From Lachnospiraceae bacterium (lineage in GTDB: Bacteria; Bacillota; Clostridia; Lachnospirales; Lachnospiraceae), in NCBI GenBank assembly GCA_017479935.1, contig JAFVBO010000104.1, positions 1 to 64,000 on the forward strand: a stretch of DNA of 64,000 bases, given 5' to 3'. The translations under genes and the position numbers were made by a program. A model generated the notes under the pieces. The model was not told the origin of the DNA and made no database searches. It was given only the letters and a program-made list of their open reading frames with translations. Below, one piece after another: positions 28,490-36,762 of the stretch (positions are counted from its first letter, which is position 1; every line of letters begins with the position of its first letter).

Positions 28490-29566
28490 ATGAAAGCCGA
28501 GGACATAAGCTTGAGCTGGGAAGACTATGTAAGACGGGTGGAACCCTATGTTCCGGGCGAACAGCCGAACAAAGCCCGTATGATCAAATTAAATACCAAT
28601 GAAAATCCCTATCCGCCCGCGCCGGGCGTGGCGGCGGCGTTAAAGGGGATACAGGATGAAACGCTCCGCCTCTATCCGGATCCGACCGCGAAAAAGCTGG
28701 TGGATGCGCTGGCAGAGCGCTATCAGGTGAGCCCTTCGCAGGTGTTTGTGGGCGTGGGAAGCGATGATGTGCTGGCCATGGCCTTTCTGACCTTTTTCCA
28801 GTCGGAAAAACCCCTGCTGTTTCCGGACATCAGCTATTCCTTCTACAAGGTGTGGGCAGAGCTGTACCGCATTCCTTACGAGTGTGTGCCGTTAGATGAA
28901 AATTTCCGCATTCGCCCGGAGGATTACAGACGGGAAAACGGCGGGATTATTTTCCCGAACCCGAATGCCCCGACGTCGCTCCTTCTGCCGCTTGACGAGG
29001 TGGAAAAAATCGTGGCGGGAAGCCCGGACTCCGTGGTGATCGTGGATGAAGCGTACATCGATTTTGGGGGAGAAAGCGCCTTGTCGCTCTTACCTAAGTA
29101 TGACAATCTGCTGGTGGTGCAGACCTTCTCCAAGTCCCGCTCCATGGCTGGCATGCGGATCGGCTACGCCATCGGGTCCGAGAAGATGATCAAAGCCATG
29201 ATGGACGTCAAATATTCCTTCAATTCTTACACCATGAACCGCACCTCCATCGAGCTGGGGTATGAGGCAGTGAAGGATGAGGCATATTTTCAGGAGACGA
29301 TCGCGAAGGTAAAAGCCACCAGAGAGCGCGCGGCAAAGCGCCTTGCGGAGCTTGGCTTCCATTTCCCGGAGCCGTCCGCCAACTTCATTTTTGCCGAGCA
29401 TGAAAGCGTTCCCGCAGCGGAGCTTTTTCAGGCGCTCAGGGAAAAGGACATTTACGTCAGGCATTTTAACGGGGCGCGGGTGGAGAACTTCCTGCGGATT
29501 ACCATTGGCACGGACGAAGAGATGGAAGAGTTGTTTGCGTTTTTGAAAGAATATCTGCGAAAGTAA
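28490..29566 (+). CDS. hisC: histidinol-phosphate aminotransferase family protein
   Basis: 358-residue class I/II aminotransferase of the HisC type, converting imidazole-acetol phosphate and glutamate to histidinol phosphate. Family motifs: KLNTNENPYPP (~33-43), the cofactor-contact FPNPNAPTS, VVIVDEAYIDF and the PLP lysine in FSKSRSMAGMRIGYA (~220). The ribosome site is weak and covered by a hairpin, so translation may depend on the upstream gene. No other his genes are near, so a role as a broad aromatic or tyrosine aminotransferase is possible. Confidence 0.85.
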   Translation: MKAEDISLSWEDYVRRVEPYVPGEQPNKARMIKLNTNENPYPPAPGVAAALKGIQDETLRLYPDPTAKKLVDALAERYQVSPSQVFVGVGSDDVLAMAFLTFFQSEKPLLFPDISYSFYKVWAELYRIPYECVPLDENFRIRPEDYRRENGGIIFPNPNAPTSLLLPLDEVEKIVAGSPDSVVIVDEAYIDFGGESALSLLPKYDNLLVVQTFSKSRSMAGMRIGYAIGSEKMIKAMMDVKYSFNSYTMNRTSIELGYEAVKDEAYFQETIAKVKATRERAAKRLAELGFHFPEPSANFIFAEHESVPAAELFQALREKDIYVRHFNGARVENFLRITIGTDEEMEELFAFLKEYLRK

Positions 29567-29596
29567 ACGATTCGGCACAGGTATGCGTAAAAACAA

Positions 29597-29627
29597 TGGA
29601 AAATGGCTGCTTGCAGCCACTTTTCCA
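29597..29627. other. hairpin between hisC and the dehydrogenase gene
   Basis: TGGAAAA-TGGCTGC and GCAGCCA-TTTTCCA pair with one bulge. No T-run beyond the stem. Confidence 0.55.
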
Positions 29628-29654
29628 TACAGAGCCACGGAAAGGATGAAAAGC

Positions 29655-30617
29655 ATGGAAACGGTAGTGGTTGTGATTCCCGTCACGGAAGAAGACAAAA
29701 TCAAATTTCAGGAGGCAGCGCCCTTAGGCACTCGCTTTTTATATACCTCCCCGGCGCAGGTGACGGATGCACAGCTTAAAGGGGCGGATATCCTGATCGG
29801 CAACGTGCCCCCGGCAAGACTTGCCGCGGCAAAGAACCTGAAATGGATGCAGTTAAACAGCGCGGGAACCGATGGGTACACGACGCCGGGCGTTTTGCCG
29901 GAAGAGTGCGTGCTTACCAATGCCACAGGCGCGTACGGACTGGCGCTGGCAGAGCATTTACTTGCCATGTTGCTGTGTCAGATCAAAAAGCTGCCGATGT
30001 ACTTAAAGGATCAGGAAGCGCATATCTGGGGCGATAACGGCAATGTCATTTCCATCTATGGATCGACCACACTGGTCGTGGGCCTTGGCGATATCGGCAG
30101 CGAATTTGCCATGCGTATGCACGCCTTGGGAAGTCGCGTGATTGCCATTCGGCGCAATAAAACGGAAAAACCGGCGTATGTAGATGCCCTCTACCAGATG
30201 GATGCGTTAAAAGACCTCCTTCCGCAGGCGGACTTCGTGGCCACGATGCTGCCCGGAACGCCGCAGACCTATCATATCTTTGACGCGGATGCTTTTGCGC
30301 GCATGAAACCCGGTGCCATCTTTTTAAACATCGGCCGTGGAAACGCTGCCGACAGCGAGGCGCTTACGGCTGCTTTAAACAGCGGGCATCTTGGCGGTGC
30401 CTGCCTGGATGTGACCGAGCCGGAGCCGCTTCCGATGGATCACCCGCTGTGGAATGCAAAGAATGTTATGATCACGCCGCACATCTCCGGCATGTATCAC
30501 CTGCCGGAAACCTTGCGCCGCATTGTGGGTATCGCCACAGAGAATATGAAAGCCTACTACGCCCATACTACAATGCGCAGTGTGGTGGATTTCGAGACGG
30601 GGTACAGAAAATTGTAA
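29655..30617 (+). CDS. D-isomer-specific 2-hydroxyacid dehydrogenase
   Basis: 320 residues, NAD(P)-dependent. The cofactor-binding motif is VVGLGDIGSEFA (~145), and the catalytic trio is readable: Arg in NIGRGNAAD, Glu in DVTEPEPLP and His in MITPHISG. The order and spacing match this family (phosphoglycerate, lactate, hydroxyisocaproate dehydrogenases), but the N-terminal domain gives no clear substrate. I chose the ATG eight bases after GGAAAGGA; two earlier ATGs in frame are poorly placed. Confidence 0.88.
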   Translation: METVVVVIPVTEEDKIKFQEAAPLGTRFLYTSPAQVTDAQLKGADILIGNVPPARLAAAKNLKWMQLNSAGTDGYTTPGVLPEECVLTNATGAYGLALAEHLLAMLLCQIKKLPMYLKDQEAHIWGDNGNVISIYGSTTLVVGLGDIGSEFAMRMHALGSRVIAIRRNKTEKPAYVDALYQMDALKDLLPQADFVATMLPGTPQTYHIFDADAFARMKPGAIFLNIGRGNAADSEALTAALNSGHLGGACLDVTEPEPLPMDHPLWNAKNVMITPHISGMYHLPETLRRIVGIATENMKAYYAHTTMRSVVDFETGYRKL

Positions 30618-30650
30618 AAGCTGCACATAGGGTGAAATCTCAAATAGTAT

Positions 30651-30789
30651 TGTAACTGCTCAGTACCTGAGCAGTTACGAAGCCACAGGCAATGCGCTCC
30701 GCGCATTCCAAATTGCCTGTGGCTTGGCATGCCAGCTTTTGTTTTACGCCGCTTGCAGCGGGGTGCAAGCGGCTGTGCTGAGTAGATAC
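30651..30789 (+). repeat. 139-base three-hairpin repeat, copy 1
   Basis: It folds as GTAACTGCTCAG/CTGAGCAGTTAC (12 pairs, TAC loop), GCCACAGGCAAT/ATTGCCTGTGGC around an inner GC stem, and CCGCTTGCA/TGCAAGCGG. A copy with about seven differences lies at 44196-44334 on the other strand. It starts 34 bases after the dehydrogenase stop. Confidence 0.92.
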
Positions 30790-30818
30790 ATAGTATTTCT
30801 CTTTTTTAGTATCAGAGA

Positions 30819-30871
30819 GCGTGCGGATGAGTTAAAGCGGTATAAGGCTTTAAACTATCCGCATGCTTTTT
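30819..30871 (+). terminator. terminator downstream of repeat copy 1
   Basis: GCGTGCGGAT pairs with ATCCGCATGC, extended by AAAGC/GCTTT, and is followed by five T. Confidence 0.85.
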
Positions 30872-30979
30872 GCTTGTTTGCTGCAATTTCATGCATTGTT
30901 CAGACAGCTAATAGTGAGTATGAATCGGAAGATATATGTGATAAGAGCAACTTTATACACTTGGATTTTGTGAAAAATC

Positions 30980-31042
30980 TGTTGAAATTCACCGATAAAA
31001 TGTGGAAAACATGTTGAAATTCGCTGTCAGAATGTGTAAAAT
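30980..31042 (+). repeat. 32-base direct repeats before the ATPase gene
   Basis: Two adjacent units of the form TGTTGAAATTCnCnG, then AATGTGnAAAA, at a 32-base period. The second unit contains the promoter. Confidence 0.65.
31014..31042 (+). promoter_or_regulatory. promoter of the DUF4143 ATPase gene
   Basis: TTGAAA, 17 bases, TAAAAT. The first repeat unit has the same TTGAAA with a poorer -10. Confidence 0.6.
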
Positions 31043-31108
31043 GAGATCGAAAACTCGTTTTCAAGTTCTTCGTGTTTAAGAAGCATTTTTTCATAGAGGT
31101 AACGGAAG

Positions 31109-32473
31109 ATGTATTTGAAGAGAAAGATTGACACTTTTTTGGAAGAATGGAAAGCTGATCCCGATAGGAAACCGTTGATTATCAAAGGATGCCGTCAGGT
31201 TGGAAAGACAGAATCGGTTCTGCACTTCGCTTCGGAGCACTATGAAAGCATACTGGAGATCAACTTTGTAAGGGATGAAAAGTATAAAGGAATCATCTTA
31301 GACGGATATGAAGCGGCGAATATCATCAAGAATATTTCGCTGATCGACCCATCAAAGCAATTTATTCCAGGAAAAACATTGATTTTTTTTGATGAAATCA
31401 CAGAGTTTCCCGAAATTGCCACAGCATTAAAGTTCTTTGCCATCGACAGACGATTTGATGTTATATGCAGCGGATCTATGCTTGGAGTGAATTACAAGAG
31501 GATTGAAAGTAACAGCGTCGGATACAAAACAGACTATTACATGTATTCGATGGATTTTGAGGAGTTTTTGTGGGCCAAGGGATATGGAGAGGAAACAGTG
31601 CAGGATCTGTTGTCACATATGTGCGAACTAAAACCATTTAATGAACTGGAAATGAAAGTGTATCATTCCTTGTTTTATGATTTCAGTATCTTGGGAGGCA
31701 TGCCGGCAGTTGTAAAAGAGTATATTGAGAAAAATACATTTGAGGGCTCTCTTAGCCTGCAGAGGCAGTTGATTGCCGACTATAGAGAGGATATTCGAAA
31801 ATATGCGCAAGGAGTTGATCAGACAAGGATCAGCAATGTTTTTAACCGGATCGCACCGCAGCTTGCAAAAGAAAACAAGAAATTTCAAATTTCAAAGGTC
31901 GCCTCCGGTGCAAGATTTCGTGATTATCGTGGCTGTGCGGAATGGCTCGTAGATGCGGGAATGGTAAATATATGCTATTGTATGGATTTTCCGGAGCTCC
32001 CTCTTGGAGGAAACTTTGATCCGGATGTGTTCAAACTGTATTTTGCCGATACCGGGCTTTTGGTTTCTATGCTGGATGATGAAGCACAGGAGGATCTTCG
32101 CGCCAATAAAAACTTGGGCGTATATAAAGGCGCTTTGTATGAAAACATGATTGGAGAAGCGTTGGTAAAGCAGGGCTACAAGTTGTACTACTATCGTAGA
32201 GAGGATTCCATGCTGGAAGAGGATTTCTTTATTCGATCCACGTTTGCCCTTATTCCTGTAGAAGTAAAAGCAAGAAGTGGGAGATCCAAGTCGATGAGCA
32301 CATTGGTTCATTCGGAGAGATATCCAGACATTCGGTATGGCTTTAAGTTATCTTATCAGAATATAGGTCATGAGGAAGGGATATATTCTTTCCCTTATTT
32401 CTGCGCGTTTTTGCTGAAAAGGTTTCTGTCTTCTTTTCAGGCAGAAGAAGAGAACAAAGGAAGCGCATTGTAA
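31109..32473 (+). CDS. AAA ATPase with DUF4143 domain
   Basis: 454 residues of the AAA_14/DUF4143 family. Walker A GCRQVGKTES (~27-36), Walker B TLIFFDEI (~91-98) and a sensor-like ICSGSMLG are followed by a C-terminal DUF4143 region with a nuclease-like core (ALYENMIGEAL ... IPVEVKARSGRS). These proteins are common, patchily distributed and of unknown cellular role. The coding sequence is more AT-rich than the surrounding genes, consistent with acquisition. Its ribosome site is AGAGGTAACGGAAG. The repeated upstream motif may be a dedicated control region. Confidence 0.87.
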   Translation: MYLKRKIDTFLEEWKADPDRKPLIIKGCRQVGKTESVLHFASEHYESILEINFVRDEKYKGIILDGYEAANIIKNISLIDPSKQFIPGKTLIFFDEITEFPEIATALKFFAIDRRFDVICSGSMLGVNYKRIESNSVGYKTDYYMYSMDFEEFLWAKGYGEETVQDLLSHMCELKPFNELEMKVYHSLFYDFSILGGMPAVVKEYIEKNTFEGSLSLQRQLIADYREDIRKYAQGVDQTRISNVFNRIAPQLAKENKKFQISKVASGARFRDYRGCAEWLVDAGMVNICYCMDFPELPLGGNFDPDVFKLYFADTGLLVSMLDDEAQEDLRANKNLGVYKGALYENMIGEALVKQGYKLYYYRREDSMLEEDFFIRSTFALIPVEVKARSGRSKSMSTLVHSERYPDIRYGFKLSYQNIGHEEGIYSFPYFCAFLLKRFLSSFQAEEENKGSAL

Positions 32474-32484
32474 TATAAAATAGT

Positions 32485-32544
32485 CAAGACTCGCATGAGA
32501 GTCTTGGGCGTCGCGCGTGGGATGCCGTTAGGCATCCCGCACGC
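32485..32544. other. two hairpins between convergent genes
   Basis: CAAGACTC/GAGTCTTG, then GGGATGCC, GTTA, GGCATCCC extended by GCGT/ACGC. There is no clear T-run on either strand; they probably help end both transcripts. Confidence 0.5.
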
Positions 32545-32566
32545 GAGCGCATCAAAAGAGGAGTGT

Positions 32567-33979
32567 TTATTCTACTCCGTTCCAGCAGTACGTACAAAGC
32601 TTGCAGGGCTCAAGGCCGATGGAAGCGATCATGTCGTCCAGCCGATGGAAGCGCAGAGTGGTGAAATTCATTTTCTTGCGGATGCTTTCCAGCATTTCCT
32701 GATAATTCTGGCTATCCGGATTGGCGTAGTCCGCCAGTATTTCCTGGGAGACGTTTTCACCTTCCCGCTCGCGGATGACACGCCGGGTGATCAGATCATA
32801 ATCGGAGGTGGAGCGGCTGAAATTGACATATTTGCAGCCGTATACCAGAGGCGGGCATGCCGGGCGCACATGGACTTCCCGCGCACCGCTTTGGTACAGG
32901 AATTCCGTCGTGTCCTTTAACTGGGTGCCGCGGACGATGGAATCGTCGATCAGAAGCAGGCTCTTTCCGCGGATCAACTGGTGCACGGGGATCAGCTTCA
33001 TCTTGGCGATGAGCTCCCGCTGGATCTGCGTGGTGGGCATGAACGAGCGCGGCCAGGTGGGCGTATATTTGATAAAAGGACGGGCAAAGGGGATGCCGGA
33101 GCGGTTGGCGTAGCCGATGGCGTGTGCCGTGCCGGAATCCGGAACGCCGGCTACGGAGTCGGCCTGTACGCTTCCCGCGTCGCGCATGGCCAGCATATCG
33201 CCGCAGCGGTAGCGCATCTCCTCTACGTTTACCCCTTCGTAGGTGGACGTAGGATAGCCATAATAGATCCAGAGGAAGGAACAGATGCGCATTTTATCGC
33301 CGGCCGGGAGCTTGGTCTCCACGCTTTCCGGAGTGATAAATACGATCTCTCCCGGTCCCAGTTCCCGGTAGTCCTCATAGCCCAGGTTCAAATAGGAGAA
33401 ACTTTCAAAGGCGGCGCAAAAACCGTCTTCTTTTTTGCCCAGAACAACCGGTGTGCGTCCAAGAAGGTCTCTGGCGGCGTACAGGCCTTTTTCCGTGAGG
33501 AGCAGAAGAGAAAGGGACCCGTCCACGATTTCCTGCACATAGCGTATACCTTCCTCAAAGCTTTTCTGCCTGCAGATGAGAGCAGCGACCAGTTCCGTAT
33601 GGTTGGTGTTCCCGTGGCTCATGGCCATGAAGTGGGAGTTGCCGCCTTTCCAACACAGCTCCATCAGCTGGTCCGCATTGTTGATGCGACCGACGGTGGT
33701 GATGGCGAATGAGCCTAAGTGAGAGTTGACAAGAAGAGGCTGCGGGTCGTAATCGGAAATACATCCGATGCCCATGGTGCCGTTTAACTCGCCCAGATCC
33801 TTCTCGAATTTGGTACGGAACGGGGCATTTTCAATGCTGTGAATGGCGCGCTCAAAACCCTGCTCGCCATACATGGTGATGCCGGCACGGCGGGTTCCTA
33901 AGTGCGAATGATAATCGGTACCGAAGAATACATCACTGACACAGTTTTTCTTGGAAACAGCTCCAAAAAATCCACCCAT
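32567..33979 (-). CDS. purF: PurF-type amidophosphoribosyltransferase lacking the catalytic cysteine
   Basis: 470 residues with the two PurF domains: an N-terminal class II glutamine-amidotransferase fold and a C-terminal phosphoribosyltransferase with the PRPP loop LLLIDDSIVRGTQL. In active enzymes the mature protein begins with a catalytic Cys (C-G-I/V-x-G). Here the N-terminus reads MGGFFGAV, with Gly where the Cys should be, and no upstream extension is possible with the strong AGGAGG site ten bases before the ATG. Glutaminase activity is therefore unlikely; ammonia-dependent activity or another role is inferred. A C-terminal CKLCTYCWNG cluster resembles an iron-sulfur site. Confidence 0.85.
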   Translation of the reverse strand: MGGFFGAVSKKNCVSDVFFGTDYHSHLGTRRAGITMYGEQGFERAIHSIENAPFRTKFEKDLGELNGTMGIGCISDYDPQPLLVNSHLGSFAITTVGRINNADQLMELCWKGGNSHFMAMSHGNTNHTELVAALICRQKSFEEGIRYVQEIVDGSLSLLLLTEKGLYAARDLLGRTPVVLGKKEDGFCAAFESFSYLNLGYEDYRELGPGEIVFITPESVETKLPAGDKMRICSFLWIYYGYPTSTYEGVNVEEMRYRCGDMLAMRDAGSVQADSVAGVPDSGTAHAIGYANRSGIPFARPFIKYTPTWPRSFMPTTQIQRELIAKMKLIPVHQLIRGKSLLLIDDSIVRGTQLKDTTEFLYQSGAREVHVRPACPPLVYGCKYVNFSRSTSDYDLITRRVIREREGENVSQEILADYANPDSQNYQEMLESIRKKMNFTTLRFHRLDDMIASIGLEPCKLCTYCWNGVE

Positions 33980-34085
33980 ATGTGTTTGTCCTCCTGCTTG
34001 TTTTTATGACTGAGCCTGTTTGTAGGGAAGAAATAGACTGAAAATCTCCTTCGCGGGAAGAACACTTCCCGAAAATGACACGGCT

Positions 34086-34114
34086 ATTATAAAGGCTTTT
34101 GCCCGGGGCAACAA
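34086..34114 (-). promoter_or_regulatory. promoter of purF
   Basis: On the minus strand: TTGTTG, 17 bases, TATAAT. The leader of about 100 bases holds a GGGAAG/CTTCCC hairpin and no recognised riboswitch. Confidence 0.7.
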
Positions 34115-34205
34115 GGAAAAATTGAAAGTCTGTTCAGGTTTACCATTTCAGGACGAGGAGACGGAGGGAAACTGTGAAAATCCGCTATGAACCATGACAA
34201 CCCCG

Positions 34206-34240
34206 AATAAAAAGCCCTGGAACAGGCTGTCCAGGGCTTT
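34206..34240 (-). terminator. terminator of the dapA-dapB operon
   Basis: On the minus strand AAAGCCCTGG pairs with CCAGGGCTTT over a 10-base loop, followed by TTTATTC. Confidence 0.85.
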
Positions 34241-34257
34241 CCTATGATTACGATGTG

Positions 34258-35016
34258 TCAAATCTGAATGACGTGGCTCATGTCATACAGCCCCGGTTCT
34301 TTTCCGGGAAGAAAAGCTGCGGCGGCGATGGCGCCTTTGGCGAAGATGGCTTTGGAGTAGGCCGTGTGGGTAAAGGTGATTACCTCGTCCGTGCCGGCGA
34401 AGATGACTTCGTGCTCGCCAACGATGGATCCGCCGCGAACCGCGCTGATGCCGATCTCTTTCGGATCTCTCTTCTTCTTTACCTGAGAGCGGTCGTATAC
34501 GTACTCGTACTGATCGGAGAGAGCATGGTTGACCGAGTCCGCCAATGCCAAGGCTGTGCCGCTGGGGGCGTCCATCTTCTGGTTGTGGTGCTTTTCCACG
34601 ATTTCGATGTCAAAGCCCGCATCCGCCAGCACTTTAGCGGCAGGCTGGAGAAGCTTAAGCAGCAGGTTGATGCCCAGGGACATATTGGCACTCTTTAAAA
34701 CAGGGATCAGCGTGGCAGTTTCCTTTACGTGCGTCAGCTGTTCCGGAGAAAGACCGGTGGTGCATAAAACCACGGGGAGCTTTTTGGCCGCGCAGGCATC
34801 TAAAAGCGCGTCCACCGCGCCGCAGTAGCTGAAATCAATGACTACATCCGCCGGAACATCGCAGCTCATCAGATCGGGAAAGACCGGGTAGGGGCAGCCG
34901 GGAACATCTTTGACGTCGATGCCGGCCACGATTTCCATATTTTCCTCGGCCGCGATGAGGGATGTGACCACCTGGCCCATCTTTCCTCCGCAGCCGTGCA
35001 TGATGACTCGTATCAT
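34258..35016 (-). CDS. dapB: 4-hydroxy-tetrahydrodipicolinate reductase
   Basis: Second committed step of lysine/diaminopimelate synthesis. 252 residues: Rossmann start HGCGGKMGQ, FSYCGAV, LCTTGLSPEQ and the family signature EKHHNQKMDAPSGTA with the catalytic His pair and Lys. GGAGG precedes the ATG at 35016; 13 extra residues of the longer frame are not conserved. It is downstream of dapA with 76 bases between, and shares the riboswitch-controlled transcript. Confidence 0.96.
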   Translation of the reverse strand: MIRVIMHGCGGKMGQVVTSLIAAEENMEIVAGIDVKDVPGCPYPVFPDLMSCDVPADVVIDFSYCGAVDALLDACAAKKLPVVLCTTGLSPEQLTHVKETATLIPVLKSANMSLGINLLLKLLQPAAKVLADAGFDIEIVEKHHNQKMDAPSGTALALADSVNHALSDQYEYVYDRSQVKKKRDPKEIGISAVRGGSIVGEHEVIFAGTDEVITFTHTAYSKAIFAKGAIAAAAFLPGKEPGLYDMSHVIQI

Positions 35017-35065
35017 AAAATACCTCCAGGCAGCGCTGATGCGCTGCTGTATCATATGGTGTGGC

Positions 35066-35081
35066 GCGGCCGTAAGGCCGC
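35066..35081. other. hairpin between dapA and dapB
   Basis: GCGGCC, GTAA, GGCCGC. No T-run. It resembles the other short GC-rich hairpins within operons of this window. Confidence 0.55.
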
Positions 35082-35092
35082 ATGGGGGTCCT

Positions 35093-35983
35093 TTATGCCA
35101 GCGTAAGGCCGTAGGCGACCATTTCCTTCTTCAGGCGCTCAAGGTTCGCGGGCTCCATCTCACAAAGAGGCGCGCGCAGCGGGCCGACTTCCATGCCCAT
35201 GAGGTTAGCGGCATGCTTGACGGGGATCGGGTTAACTTCGCAGAAGAGCGCGTGGATCAGCGGCATGGCGTCCAGCTGCATCTTCAGGCTTCCGGCTAAG
35301 TCACCAGCTAAGTACTTGGCAACGATGTCGTGCGTCTGCTTAGGGGCAATGTTGGAAAGGACGGAGATCACGCCCTTGCCGCCTAAGGAGAGGATCGGGA
35401 CGATCTGATCATCGTTTCCGGAGTAAATGCAGAAATCCGGGCCGCACATCTGCGCGACGTCGGCGATCTGTGTGATATTGCCGCTGGCTTCCTTCACAGC
35501 GACGATGTTCTTGCACTCCTTGTGGAGCTTCGCTAACGTAGCGGGAAGAATGTTGCAGCCGGTACGGCTGGGAACGTTGTAGACAATGATCGGAACGCTT
35601 ACCGCGTCCGCGATGGCCTTGTAGTGCTCGTACAGGCCTTTCTGCGTGGCCTTGTTGTAATAAGGGGTCACAACAAGGATGGCATCCGCGCCGTCCTTTT
35701 CGGCAGCTGTGGACAGCTGGATTGCGGTGTAGGTCGCGTTCGAACCGGTGCCGGCGATGACCGGAACCCGGTGGTTCACGTACTTGACCGTATGGGCGAT
35801 GACGGCAGAGTGCTCTTCCTCGGAAAGGGTGGCGGATTCGCCCGTGGTACCGCAGATGATGATCGCGTCCGTTCCGTTGTTAATCTGATAATCGAGGAGC
35901 TCGTCGAGCTTTTCGTAGTTCACGCTTCCATCCGCGTGGAAAGGGGTGATAATGGCCACACCGGCGCCTTCAAAGATTGCCAT
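35093..35983 (-). CDS. dapA: 4-hydroxy-tetrahydrodipicolinate synthase
   Basis: First committed step of lysine and diaminopimelate synthesis, condensing pyruvate with aspartate semialdehyde. 296 residues of a TIM barrel: GTTGESATLS (~45-54), the catalytic Tyr in YNVPSRTGCN and the Schiff-base lysine in IVAVKEASGN (~163). AGGAGG lies upstream of the ATG. Transcription comes from a promoter ~500 bases upstream through a lysine riboswitch, a terminator and a further structured element. Confidence 0.97.
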   Translation of the reverse strand: MAIFEGAGVAIITPFHADGSVNYEKLDELLDYQINNGTDAIIICGTTGESATLSEEEHSAVIAHTVKYVNHRVPVIAGTGSNATYTAIQLSTAAEKDGADAILVVTPYYNKATQKGLYEHYKAIADAVSVPIIVYNVPSRTGCNILPATLAKLHKECKNIVAVKEASGNITQIADVAQMCGPDFCIYSGNDDQIVPILSLGGKGVISVLSNIAPKQTHDIVAKYLAGDLAGSLKMQLDAMPLIHALFCEVNPIPVKHAANLMGMEVGPLRAPLCEMEPANLERLKKEMVAYGLTLA

Positions 35984-35989
35984 AAGAAT

Positions 35990-36213
35990 ACCTCCTGATC
36001 TTACCTTAAGTGATGAGTTGCTACACTACCCATGAAAGCAAACGCGTCGCTTCGTTGCTTCGCAACTAACGCGCCGCTGCAACGAAATTCGGCATTCGCT
36101 CCGCTCCCTTTGGTCGCGTAGCTGTATGCCTCATTTTGTTGCGCGCTCGGATGCAATTGCATGAGCTGAAGAACAAGTTCTTCGCTCATGCCTTGCATCC
36201 TCACTTTGCTTTC
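35990..36213 (-). other. structured element between riboswitch terminator and dapA
   Basis: Minus-strand leader downstream of the terminator. It begins TGAAAGCAAAGTGAGGATGC, holds a long hairpin (GGATGCAA, CATGAGC, AGAAC and complements) and a GTTGCGAAGCAAC hairpin, and ends in TTTGCTTTCA complementary to its start. The start and end resemble the element ahead of carB. A 96-codon frame reads through it and through the terminator; I do not call it a gene. Confidence 0.6.
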
Positions 36214-36244
36214 ATAATAAAAGGAGCCGACAACCGTCGGCTCC
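36214..36244 (-). terminator. riboswitch-controlled terminator
   Basis: On the minus strand GGAGCCGAC, GGTT, GTCGGCTCC is followed by TTTTATTAT. It is the expression platform of the lysine riboswitch. Confidence 0.88.
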
Positions 36245-36277
36245 GCGAAAAAGAATCCTCTCTTTTTTCGAGTTTCT

Positions 36278-36455
36278 TCGTAGCACTCCACCGGTTGGTG
36301 ACAGTCGCAGCCCTGTTCGACCTGCGCCCAGGAAGCAAATGTGCATGGTCATTTACCCCTTCGGCGGTTTTCCCTTTCTCCGATCCTTCTTCTATGCCAG
36401 CCATATCCGGATGGATACTGATGAAACCCGCAACCTCTACTTTGTCAGCTCCTAA
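36278..36455 (-). promoter_or_regulatory. lysine riboswitch (L-box)
   Basis: Minus strand. L-box core elements appear in order: GTAGAGGTTGCGGG, CATCAGTA, ACCGCCGAAGGGG, GACTGTCAC and GTGGAGTGCTAC. Lysine binding to this class stabilises the form that lets the following terminator fold. The gene downstream is dapA, as expected. Outer limits are approximate. Confidence 0.88.
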
Positions 36456-36480
36456 ATGGGAACTGTATGAAATTTTATAC

Positions 36481-36509
36481 AGGATAGCACAGGAACAGGA
36501 GGCTGTCAA
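36481..36509 (-). promoter_or_regulatory. promoter of the dapA riboswitch transcript
   Basis: On the minus strand: TTGACA, 17 bases, TATCCT, about 20 bases before the riboswitch. Confidence 0.75.
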
Positions 36510-36584
36510 GCCCCCGCGATGATAAAAATGTCGTGTACCCTTCAGAAGGTTGTAAAAAGTCCCTGACTGTTGAACCGGTACAAA

Positions 36585-36653
36585 CGGATAAACAGGTTGA
36601 CAGTAGAATATGGAACAACAGCGGATAAACAACGGAACAAATTCGGATAAAAA
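36585..36653 (+). promoter_or_regulatory. repeated CGGATAAA motif upstream of the HTH-Uma2 gene
   Basis: CGGATAAACA twice and CGGATAAAAA once, as direct repeats at starts 36585, 36622 and 36644, with two GGAACAA copies between. They lie immediately upstream of the promoter and could bind the HTH protein itself. Confidence 0.5.
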
Positions 36654-36657
36654 ACGG

Positions 36658-36686
36658 TTGACAACAAAAGGGCCGTTATGTATAAT
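36658..36686 (+). promoter_or_regulatory. promoter of the HTH-Uma2 gene
   Basis: A consensus promoter: TTGACA, 17 bases, TATAAT. Confidence 0.88.
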
Positions 36687-36762
36687 GAGAGTGTGTTCGA
36701 TGAACTGAGGCATGCGAGGAGCGGCAGGCTTTTTCGCTTTGGCCGAAGGGAAGGAGGCGTCC

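Noticed and set aside
30724-31017. 97-codon frame in repeat copy 1
   Set aside because: It translates the structured repeat and a terminator; the same frame shadow appears in copy 2.
33980-34085. Purine riboswitch in the purF leader
   Set aside because: The leader is short and has none of the conserved core; only a small hairpin is present.
36001-36291. 96-codon minus-strand frame upstream of dapA
   Set aside because: Its start lies in the lysine riboswitch and it reads through the terminator hairpin, so the DNA is explained as leader RNA.
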